Assembly (NCBI RefSeq): GCF_016587375.1
Contig: NZ_BNJG01000001.1
Location: 2,480,001 to 2,544,000, forward strand
Reading direction: 5' to 3'
Source: Ktedonobacter robiniae
Lineage (GTDB): Bacteria > Chloroflexota > Ktedonobacteria > Ktedonobacterales > Ktedonobacteraceae
DNA: 64,000 nucleotides
Positions 55,216-62,910 of the stretch are shown here, piece by piece (positions within the stretch are counted from its first letter, which is position 1; the number at the start of each line of letters is the position of its first letter). Under the pieces are notes generated by a model. The model searched no databases, was not told the origin of the DNA, and was given only the letters and a program-made list of their open reading frames with translations. The translations under genes were made by a program, and so were the position numbers.

Positions 55216-56139
55216 TTATTTTTTGTAGACGGGGGTACACCACTGCGCGCTATATTCAGGGTGTTTGCCGCGCACGATATCGAAGTAGAGTTCCTGCAAT
55301 CTGCGTACAACAGGGCCTACTTTGCCGCTGCCAACCGGGCGGCGGTCAACCTCGATGACGGGGGCGATCTGCGCGCCTGTGCCACAGAGGAGGATTTCGT
55401 CGGCGAGGTAGAGTTCTGTGCGGTCCACCGGGCGCTCGCGTGTGGGAATGCCAAGCTCGCGCTCCGCGATCTTGATAACGGTGTCGCGGGTGATGCCCAG
55501 GAGAATGTTCTCGGTTGGGGCCGGGGTGACGAGCTCGCCATTGGTGTAGAGGAAGATGTTCTCGGCGCTGCCCTCAGAGACGTTGCCCTCATGTGTGAGC
55601 ATGATAGCTTCATCGAAACCGTTCTGGAGCGCCTCAGTCTTGGCAAAGGCCGCGTTGACGTAGCTACCGCAGATTTTGGCACGTGCGGGCATGGCGTTGT
55701 CATCGATACGGCGCCAGGAGGAGACCCCACAGCGCAGACCCGTGATCTCGACGTAGTTGCCCAGAGGCTCGGATGTGAGGATGTAGTCGTCGCGCAGGTC
55801 ATGCAGCTTGACGCCTATAATTTCATCACCCTTATAGGCGACGGGGCGTAGATAGACATCCTCATGCTGGCCGTTGCGGCGTACCAGTTCCGTGCTCTGT
55901 TCGATCAATTGCTCAACACTATAGGGGAGAGACATGCTTAAGATCTTGCAGGAGCGGAGCAGGCGCTCATAGTGCTCGCGCAGGCGGAAGAGATAGAGCT
56001 GCTGCTCCTCTTCGTTCCAGTAGCCACGGATGCCCTCAAAGCACCCGGTGCCATACGCGAAGCCGTGAGTACGTACGGAGATAATACCTTTGTTGGCGGG
56101 GATAAATTCCCCATTCATAAACAATTCTTTGGCGTTCAT
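55216..56139 (-). CDS. ilvE: Branched-chain amino acid aminotransferase
   Basis: A 307-residue fold-type IV PLP enzyme. The N-terminus (FMNGEFIPANKGIISVRTHGFAYG) and RGYW, RPVAYKGDEIIGV and the C-terminal GTGAQIAPVIEVDRRPVG are typical. The PLP lysine lies in ICGSYVNAAFAKTEALQNGFDEAIML. It transfers amino groups between glutamate and leucine, isoleucine or valine. It lies 128 bases downstream of the arginase gene on the same strand, so co-transcription is possible. Confidence 0.92.
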   Translation of the reverse strand: MNAKELFMNGEFIPANKGIISVRTHGFAYGTGCFEGIRGYWNEEEQQLYLFRLREHYERLLRSCKILSMSLPYSVEQLIEQSTELVRRNGQHEDVYLRPVAYKGDEIIGVKLHDLRDDYILTSEPLGNYVEITGLRCGVSSWRRIDDNAMPARAKICGSYVNAAFAKTEALQNGFDEAIMLTHEGNVSEGSAENIFLYTNGELVTPAPTENILLGITRDTVIKIAERELGIPTRERPVDRTELYLADEILLCGTGAQIAPVIEVDRRPVGSGKVGPVVRRLQELYFDIVRGKHPEYSAQWCTPVYKK

Positions 56140-56267
56140 GGCGTGGTACTGATAAGAAGCCTCGTTGCTCCCTATCTTCCCTCCTTTTCTGGAATGATTT
56201 GGTGAGATGAATTGTAGTAGTTATACGATACTCCAGAAACAAGGCTTTGGACAACATTGTCCCAGGA

Positions 56268-57161
56268 TTATAGGATCTTTTTGCCCAGGGCCGAGAGGAT
56301 AAGCTCAACGGCCAGGCGGGCCGTCGCGTTCTCCCGGTCGAGAATGGAGTTGACTTCTACGACGTCCATAGAGACCATGTGTTTGGAGTCTGAGACCATT
56401 TCCATTGCCAGGTGAGCCTCGCGATAGCTGAGACCACCACGGACCGGGGTCCCAACGCCTGGAGCCTCGCGTGGGTCAAGTGAATCCATATCCAGGCTCA
56501 AGTGAATGGGTTGATCCTGGCGGCCCGCAATCTCGATGGCCTGGCTCATAATATTGGACATGCCATAGCGGTCGACATCTGACATGGTATAGACATGGAC
56601 GCGATGCTTGCGCAGGAGATCTTGCTCGCCTGGATCGAGGTCACGCGCGCCTACGATTACAATGTTTTCTGGATTGAGCTTGGGCGACCAGCCACCGATA
56701 TGGGTGAGCCTGGAGTTTCCCTGGCCGACCAGGGCCGCGAGGATCATGCCATGGATATTGCCGGACGGGCTTGTCTCTTCAATATTAAAGTCGCCGTGTG
56801 CATCCACCCAGATGATGCCCAGGTTTTTGTGTACATTGGCGACGCCGCTGATTGAACCCAGGGCCATACTATGATCACCGCCCAGGATGAGCGGAAACTG
56901 GTCGGATTTGAGGGCGTCAGTGACAACATTTGCCAGTTCCTCAGAGACTTCGACGATGGGGTCGAGGTATTTGAGTTTGGGGCTCCCAATGGGCCTGCTT
57001 TCAGGCTGGGGAACATGTATATTTCCGAAGTCAGAGACTGTATGTCCAAGTGCGCGTAGGTGGTCGTGAAGTCCCGCATAGCGGATGGCGCTGGGGCCGA
57101 TATCGACACCACGACGGTCTGCACCAAGATCGATTGGCGCGCCTATAACACGAATATGCAT
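56268..57161 (-). CDS. rocF: Arginase
   Basis: A 297-residue ureohydrolase that splits arginine into ornithine and urea. The binuclear manganese ligands are present: GGDHSMALGS, DAHGDFN and SLDMDSLDP. ETSPSGNIHGM matches the arginase substrate-loop region, which favours arginase over agmatinase or formiminoglutamase. AAGAGG lies about 9 bases before the ATG. Confidence 0.92.
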   Translation of the reverse strand: MHIRVIGAPIDLGADRRGVDIGPSAIRYAGLHDHLRALGHTVSDFGNIHVPQPESRPIGSPKLKYLDPIVEVSEELANVVTDALKSDQFPLILGGDHSMALGSISGVANVHKNLGIIWVDAHGDFNIEETSPSGNIHGMILAALVGQGNSRLTHIGGWSPKLNPENIVIVGARDLDPGEQDLLRKHRVHVYTMSDVDRYGMSNIMSQAIEIAGRQDQPIHLSLDMDSLDPREAPGVGTPVRGGLSYREAHLAMEMVSDSKHMVSMDVVEVNSILDRENATARLAVELILSALGKKIL

Positions 57162-57251
57162 AGAAAAACCTCTTGTTCAACGCTGAACGCTAACTCTTTC
57201 CACGTTCCTATGTTCATTATAGACCCCCACTTGAGGTTTGTCTATGAGGGG

Positions 57252-57323
57252 TAGTTGAGTATATATGTGGGTGTGTTTGGCAGGCGTCCGCCTGCCAAAC
57301 ACACCCACATATATACTCAACTA
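57252..57323. repeat. Perfect 35-bp palindrome upstream of arginase
   Basis: Arms 57252-57286 and 57289-57323 pair perfectly with a 2-base centre. It lies in the gap between the divergent arginase and lipoprotein genes, so here it is at 5' sides, perhaps as an insulator. Confidence 0.65.
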
Positions 57324-57369
57324 AGTGGATAGGTAGTATGGAGCGTGGCTTTTGATTACAGATGGGGCT

Positions 57370-57397
57370 TTTGGATTTGGGTTTAGTTCGCTATACT
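57370..57397 (+). promoter_or_regulatory. Possible promoter of the lipoprotein gene
   Basis: TTTGGA (57370-57375), 16 bases, TATACT (57392-57397). The -10 is good and the -35 weak. Cloverleaf copy 9 lies between it and the gene. Confidence 0.45.
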
Positions 57398-57423
57398 ATG
57401 GTGGTTGGAGTATGCTCAGTTAT

Positions 57424-57491
57424 TCTTATTCCGAAACCCAACGTCACTGGCGTGACTAGCGCTTCGCGCTTAGGGTTTCGGAGAAGTAGTA
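57424..57491 (+). repeat. Cloverleaf repeat copy 9
   Basis: Orientation A and the most regular copy: outer stem CCGAAACCC/GGGTTTCGG, first hairpin GTCAC-TGGC-GTGAC, second hairpin AGCGC-TTC-GCGCT, right border GAAGTAGTA. Confidence 0.88.
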
Positions 57492-57593
57492 TTTTGTTTT
57501 ATGGCGAAGAACAATCATTACCTGTAATGTTGTAATAGACATAGGCTCGCGAAGGCGAGTACATTTTGTGGCTTAAGAAAGTGAGGAGCCTGG

Positions 57594-59288
57594 ATGCATC
57601 ATCGCACGCTCTCTCAAATGAGCCTTTCTCCTGGTGCCCATAATCAGGTGGCGTCACGAAGGGGGAGGCAGGGAGTCGGAACCCTCTTGCTGCTGCTTTG
57701 CGCTCTACTACTTATTCTCGTTGCATGCAGCAATGGAAATTCATCAAAATCACCGGGAAATGGTACGCCAAGCCAGTCTGTGGCACAGGTCCTTAAATTC
57801 CCTAATGTTGGCACAGAGGATGCTGCCTCGCTCGATCCAGCGCAGGGTCCAGACGAGAATACAGGCCAGGTCATTTCGATGATCTTTAGTGGCCTGGTGG
57901 CTCTGGACGCGAATTTGAATGTGGTGCCAGACCAGGCAACCTGGCAGGCGTCCGATGATGGGAAGACCTATACATTCAAGATTCACGATGACGTTCGTTT
58001 CTCCGATGGTACGCCTGTAACCGCGCAGTCCTATATCTATACCTGGACGCGTGCGCTGCTACCAGAGGTTGCCTCTCCCATTGCCAGTACCTTTGAAGAC
58101 CAGATCATTGGCTCTGATGAAGTGGCCAGTGGTAAGACGAAGACGCTTAGCGGCCTGAAGGCGCTGGATGACCATACCCTACAGGTTTCACTAAAGACGG
58201 CCTCGCCCTATTTTCTCTCGGCACTCACTAATTCCCTCTTTGCTCCGCTTAACCAGAAGGTGATTGAGAAGTATGGTGAGAAAAGCTGGCCGCAGAAAGC
58301 CCTGGGCGAGGGAATAGGCGCGGGTCCCTTCATCGCGCAGAGCTGGGATCACAATGTCAAAATGGTCTTTGTGCCAAACAAGTATTACTATGGCAAGAAG
58401 ACGCGTCTGCAACAGGTCGAGATGTATTTTGTCAATGACGCCTCGACCGCTTTTAAAGCCTATCGAGCTGGGCAGTATAGCTTTGTCTGGAAAGTGTCGC
58501 CACAGGACCAGATAACTGCGCGCGGTATCTCTGGTTTCCGTAGTCAGTCGCGTTTACAGACTGACCTGCTCTTCTTTGACAATACCAAGCCGCCGTTTGA
58601 TCGTCCCGAGGTGCGCCAGGCCTTTGCGTATGCGATTGATAAGACGAAACTGGTTAATAACGTACTCAAAAATGCAGCCCTAGCTGCGCCAACCATTATC
58701 CCTCCTGGGATGCCTAGCTACCAGCCGGATTATGCGGGCATTCCCTTCGATCCTAATAAGGCTAAATCCCTGATCCAGTCGGTATATCCTGATATTACGA
58801 AGGTTCCGACGATTACGTTCTCTTACCCCAATTCGCAGGTGTCTTCGGCTGAGGCTGCAGCGCTGCAAAATATGTGGCAGAGCGCGCTTGGCATCCAGGT
58901 AAAACTGCGCTCGGTCGAGGTCACAGCCTATAATGATGAGACGGCGAAGAAGCAGATTCAGTTTGGCTTTACCCAGTGGGGGGCAGATTTCCCCGACCCT
59001 TATGACTGGCTGTATCTGAACCTATTGTCGTCGGCGGCCAATAACAATGGCCAGTGGAAGAACACTGAATTTGATGCCACGGTGCAGACCGCTGAGACCA
59101 AGACGGGGGATGAGCGTATCTCTCTCTACAACAAAGCGGAGCAGATCGCGATTACCGATGTTGGCTGGCTGCCCCTGGATCATGCCTCGCTGGCCGCGAT
59201 TATCCCACCAACCTTGCATGGCGTAACCCTGAATGCGAATGGCCTGTACTTTGGTAACTGGTCCAATGTCTACCTGACGCAGAAATAG
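57594..59288 (+). CDS. Oligopeptide ABC transporter substrate-binding lipoprotein
   Basis: A 564-residue SBP_bac_5 (OppA-like) protein. After an Arg-rich n-region, the hydrophobic stretch (about 30-43) ends in the lipobox LVAC, so Cys45 is the likely lipidated residue. YTFKIHDDVRFSDGTPVTAQSYIYTWTRAL and RQAFAYAIDKTKLV are typical of family 5 peptide-binding proteins. The Ser/Gly-rich linker follows the Cys. No permease or ATPase genes are adjacent, so it is an orphan binding protein. Start ATG after GAGGAG. Confidence 0.92.
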   Translation: MHHRTLSQMSLSPGAHNQVASRRGRQGVGTLLLLLCALLLILVACSNGNSSKSPGNGTPSQSVAQVLKFPNVGTEDAASLDPAQGPDENTGQVISMIFSGLVALDANLNVVPDQATWQASDDGKTYTFKIHDDVRFSDGTPVTAQSYIYTWTRALLPEVASPIASTFEDQIIGSDEVASGKTKTLSGLKALDDHTLQVSLKTASPYFLSALTNSLFAPLNQKVIEKYGEKSWPQKALGEGIGAGPFIAQSWDHNVKMVFVPNKYYYGKKTRLQQVEMYFVNDASTAFKAYRAGQYSFVWKVSPQDQITARGISGFRSQSRLQTDLLFFDNTKPPFDRPEVRQAFAYAIDKTKLVNNVLKNAALAAPTIIPPGMPSYQPDYAGIPFDPNKAKSLIQSVYPDITKVPTITFSYPNSQVSSAEAAALQNMWQSALGIQVKLRSVEVTAYNDETAKKQIQFGFTQWGADFPDPYDWLYLNLLSSAANNNGQWKNTEFDATVQTAETKTGDERISLYNKAEQIAITDVGWLPLDHASLAAIIPPTLHGVTLNANGLYFGNWSNVYLTQK

Positions 59289-59361
59289 AGAAGAGAGTTA
59301 TGGGTGTGGTGGGCGCAGGTCTCCTGCGCCCACCACACCCATAACTCTCTTCTCTATTTCT
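59281..59361. terminator. Perfect 39-bp palindrome at the lipoprotein stop
   Basis: Arms 59281-59319 and 59323-59361 are perfectly complementary with loop tct. The stop codon (59286-59288) and the preceding bases lie in the left arm, so the 3' coding end is mirrored in the right arm. Confidence 0.7.
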
Positions 59362-59433
59362 AAAGTGGGGTTGGAAGCTCGCTAGAGGCCAGGCGAACTC
59401 TGCAATATATTGTAGGATTGATGGCCTTTTTTC

Positions 59434-59462
59434 TTGAAGGTCGCACTGACTGGTGCTATACT
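59434..59462 (+). promoter_or_regulatory. Promoter of gdhA
   Basis: TTGAAG (59434-59439), 17 bases, TATACT (59457-59462). The start near 59469 leaves a ~210-base leader without a recognised riboswitch. Confidence 0.65.
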
Positions 59463-59681
59463 GAGGGCATATTCACATGCACATTTGTCCCGGCCAGCAC
59501 TGGGCGGACTTTTCTAATAACCCTTTAAAGAGATAACCGCTTAAATATTCATAGGTTTTACTTCTATGATTTATTACAATGTGTGTCAGGTATCTTTTCT
59601 CTTTTCGAAGCAAAGATGCTTCACATGCGATGACGCAACACAGTCGAATGATCGACTCATACCAAGGAGGATCTAAACGTT

Positions 59682-60935
59682 ATGGTTATTGAGATGGTCA
59701 ATCCATACGATGTAGCAGTTCATCAGTTTGATGAGGCGGCGGAGCGTCTGGGACTTTCGCAGGCCATGCGCGCTATTTTACGCAAGCCCAAGCGTGAACT
59801 GATTGTAAATTTTCCTGTACGCATGGATAACGGTGATGTTGAGATGTTTACCGGTTATCGCGTTCAGCATAATATTAACCGTGGACCAGCCAAAGGTGGT
59901 ATTCGCTATAGTCCGGCGGTCTCCCTCGACGAGGTGCGTGCCCTGGCTATGTGGATGACCTGGAAGTGCGCGGTCGTCGATATTCCCTTTGGTGGTGCGA
60001 AGGGTGGAGTCATCTGCGATCCCCACTTGATGTCGAGCGCCGAACTTGAGCGCATGACACGACGCTATACAACTGAGATTTCGCTCCTGATAGGCCCCGA
60101 TAGCGATATTCCCGCGCCAGATATGAATACTAATCCCCAGATCATGGGCTGGATTATGGACACCTATTCCATGCACCGTGGCTACTCGGTTCCAGCGGTA
60201 ACGACTGGTAAGCCCCTGGCGATTGGTGGGAGCGAGGGACGCCTGGAGGCCACGGCGCGTGGTGTACAGGTGGTGACACGCGAGGCCATTCGTGATAAAG
60301 GTTGGCAGCCAGAAAATTGTTCAGTCGTCGTGCAGGGCTTTGGTAACGTTGGTGGTATCGCCGCGCGCCTGTTGCATGAAATGGGCTGTAAGGTGGTTGG
60401 TATCAGCGATATCTCTGGTGGACTGTATAACCCCAATGGCATTAATGTTCCGGCGGCGATGCGCCACTCACGCCGCAATGGCAGCTTGAAGGGCTATGCC
60501 GAGGCCGATGCCGTAAGCAATACTGAGTTGCTGGAGCTGCCTTGCGACATCCTTATTCCCGCGGCATTAGAGAACCAGCTTACTGAGCGCAACGCTCCTC
60601 GCATTAAGGCGCGCCTGATCGTTGAGGCCGCCAATGGTCCTACCACCAATGAGGCGGATGCGATCCTCAATGATATGGGAGTCACGCTCATCCCTGATAT
60701 TCTGGCTAACGCGGGCGGTGTGACGGTTAGTTACTTTGAATGGGTACAGGACTTGCAACGTTTCTTCTGGGCGGAGGACGAGATCAACAATCGCCTGGAG
60801 ATGATTATGAAGCGCTCGTACAAGGCGGTCAAAGCTAAAGCTGATGAGCAAGAGGTGAATATGCGTATGGGGGCCTATCTACTGGCTGTTGCGCGTGTCG
60901 CCGAAGCGACCGAGATTCGCGGCGTTTATCCCTGA
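59682..60935 (+). CDS. gdhA: Glutamate dehydrogenase
   Basis: A 417-residue Glu/Leu/Phe/Val dehydrogenase. Substrate-binding and catalytic lysines lie in KGGIRYSP, MTWKCAVVDIPFGGAKGG. The Asp in PAPDMNT and the nucleotide fold GFGNVGG follow. The length and motifs fit the short hexameric GDH that interconverts glutamate and 2-oxoglutarate; NAD or NADP preference is not read here. AAGGAGGA precedes the ATG. Confidence 0.94.
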   Translation: MVIEMVNPYDVAVHQFDEAAERLGLSQAMRAILRKPKRELIVNFPVRMDNGDVEMFTGYRVQHNINRGPAKGGIRYSPAVSLDEVRALAMWMTWKCAVVDIPFGGAKGGVICDPHLMSSAELERMTRRYTTEISLLIGPDSDIPAPDMNTNPQIMGWIMDTYSMHRGYSVPAVTTGKPLAIGGSEGRLEATARGVQVVTREAIRDKGWQPENCSVVVQGFGNVGGIAARLLHEMGCKVVGISDISGGLYNPNGINVPAAMRHSRRNGSLKGYAEADAVSNTELLELPCDILIPAALENQLTERNAPRIKARLIVEAANGPTTNEADAILNDMGVTLIPDILANAGGVTVSYFEWVQDLQRFFWAEDEINNRLEMIMKRSYKAVKAKADEQEVNMRMGAYLLAVARVAEATEIRGVYP

Positions 60936-60946
60936 TTTAAGGGCGT

Positions 60947-61004
60947 GTAGAAAAAAAGAAAAGAGGCGATGGACCATGCCATCACCTCTTTTCTTTTTTT
61001 CTAC
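60947..61004. terminator. Bidirectional terminator between gdhA and recJ
   Basis: A 20-bp arm (60947-60966) with an A7 run pairs with 60985-61004, with an additional inner GATGG/CCATC stem. It sits between the convergent gdhA and recJ genes, with T-tracts suited to both directions. Confidence 0.85.
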
Positions 61005-61070
61005 AGGGTAGGGGAATATTTGTGGGTACACCCCACACCCCGGCAGGAGGGTTTCCCTCCCGCACCTCCC

Positions 61071-62891
61071 CTAAACGGGTTCGATATCGAGTAATTTGAG
61101 GCGTGTGCTGGGGCCAATGCTGTCCTCGTAGACCTCCAGGTGGAAGATGATGTTGACCTGGGTGACCTCGCGCAGGCTCTCGAAATGCACGGCACCGCGT
61201 ACAAAAGTGCCTTGCAGTTGTGTGCGAGCGCCTTTTTGCTCCAGACGCAGGCTCAAATTCTGCTTCTCGCGTCCCGAGAGCCACTTGCTTTTAATGGTCA
61301 GGTGCTTCATCTTGAAGACTGGCTCGGGATTGCCCGCGCCGAAGGGGGCCAGTTGATGAATCTCTTTATACAACTCGTGATTGAGGTCCTGAAGATGCAA
61401 GTGTTTGAACTCCAGGTCGATCATACGGGGTGGAAGCGGGATCTCCTCGCTCTCCTGGGTACTCTCCACAACCAGGCCAGTTTGATCGGGAAGTTGAGTG
61501 CCCTCGATCTGCGCGGGAACGCTTGCTCCACCATTCTCCTTCCAGGCGATCAGGTGCTGGTGTAGCTTCTCAATGGAAGCCTGCTGGAGGGTGAAGCCTG
61601 CGGCTTGGGCATGGCCGCCATAACGCTCAAAGGTGCCATCGAAGCCGCGCAGGGCCTCGATGATATTGAAATCTTTAGGGCTGCGGGCTGAGCCACGGCT
61701 GAGACTGGTCGCGTGATTATCACTCAAGACCAGGACGGGTTTCTGTACCTCTTCGGCTAGTTTGCCTGCTACCAGGCCAATGATGCCTTCGTGCCAGTCC
61801 TCGCCTCGCACCAGGATCACGGGAAGCTCGGATTGGGTCTGGGCCTGAGTACGCACGTTTCGCATCAGCTCCTCGGTTTCTTGCTGGCGCCCTTGATTCA
61901 GACTGTCCAGTTCAGCGGCGATACGTGTGGCCTCGTGTGTATCGTCGGTCGTGAGGAGGTCAAAGGCGATGCTGGCCTCTTTCATGCGCCCGGCGGCGTT
62001 GATGCGTGGCGCGATGGCGAAGGCAATATCGCGCTCGCGAATATGCCCCATCTGGAGTGTAGAGCGCCGGACCAGTTCGAGCAGGCCGGGCTTCTGAGTA
62101 CGATTGAGTTTACGCAGGCCCAGGCGCGTGAGGGTATGATTCTCGCCGAGCAAGGGAGCGATGTCGGCGACGGTACCAATCGCGACCAGGTCAAGCAGGT
62201 CTTGCGCATCCTCTACAGGGCGCCTATATGCTCGGTAGAGGGCCTGTACCAGTTTAAAGGCTATCCCAGCCCCGCAGAGGTAACGCTCGCCGTATTCGCA
62301 GTCTGGGCGCCAGGGATTGACCATGGCATAGGTGCGAGGCAATTCTTCGGGTGGGCGGTGGTGATCGGTAATAATGACATCGATGCCCAGCGTACGCGCA
62401 TACTCCACTTGCTCTACATCCGAGCTGGCGCAATCGGTAGTAATGATGAGCGTGGTGCCGCGTGCTTTAAGCATATCCAGGGCATGGAGGTTGAGTCCAC
62501 AGCCATCATTGAGGCGGTGAGGAATATGAAAGCTGAGTGGCGCCTCAGGATGTTTGAGGGTGCGTAGCGCGCGGTAGAGGAGCGCTGAGGAGGTTACGCC
62601 ATCGGCGTCGTAGTCGCCATAGACTGTGATATGCTCGTGCTCCGCCAAGGCCTGTTGAATGCGTGTGACAGCCCGGTCCATGTCGATCAGCTTGCTAGGA
62701 TCGAGCAGGTTCTCATAGCGGGCCTCCAGGAAGGAGCGCATTTCGGATGTTTCTTCTATGCCGCGATTATAGAGCAGTTGAGCGCGAATGCGTTCATACT
62801 GTGTACGTGTGCCGAGTTGTTTAAATTGTTCGGCGCTTAGCTGGGGAAAGACATCCCAGGTGGAAGAGGAAAAATTTGCCGATGATGCCAT
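61071..62891 (-). CDS. recJ: Single-stranded-DNA-specific exonuclease RecJ
   Basis: A 606-residue DHH-family nuclease. The first metal motif is DYDADG (93-98), then TTDCAS near 151-156 and DHH (176-178). The DHHA1 part contains GGHAQAAGF, and an OB-like domain follows. It degrades ssDNA 5' to 3' in recombination and repair. The ATG at 62891 follows AAAGGGAGG. It lies 19 bases downstream of the hemW-like gene, so the two are probably an operon. Confidence 0.94.
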   Translation of the reverse strand: MASSANFSSSTWDVFPQLSAEQFKQLGTRTQYERIRAQLLYNRGIEETSEMRSFLEARYENLLDPSKLIDMDRAVTRIQQALAEHEHITVYGDYDADGVTSSALLYRALRTLKHPEAPLSFHIPHRLNDGCGLNLHALDMLKARGTTLIITTDCASSDVEQVEYARTLGIDVIITDHHRPPEELPRTYAMVNPWRPDCEYGERYLCGAGIAFKLVQALYRAYRRPVEDAQDLLDLVAIGTVADIAPLLGENHTLTRLGLRKLNRTQKPGLLELVRRSTLQMGHIRERDIAFAIAPRINAAGRMKEASIAFDLLTTDDTHEATRIAAELDSLNQGRQQETEELMRNVRTQAQTQSELPVILVRGEDWHEGIIGLVAGKLAEEVQKPVLVLSDNHATSLSRGSARSPKDFNIIEALRGFDGTFERYGGHAQAAGFTLQQASIEKLHQHLIAWKENGGASVPAQIEGTQLPDQTGLVVESTQESEEIPLPPRMIDLEFKHLHLQDLNHELYKEIHQLAPFGAGNPEPVFKMKHLTIKSKWLSGREKQNLSLRLEQKGARTQLQGTFVRGAVHFESLREVTQVNIIFHLEVYEDSIGPSTRLKLLDIEPV

Positions 62892-62910
62892 AGTGTCGCC
62901 TCCCTTTCAG

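Noticed and set aside
14812-57491. Cloverleaf repeats as a CRISPR array
   Set aside because: Copies are scattered over 43 kb in both orientations with no regular spacers and no cas genes.
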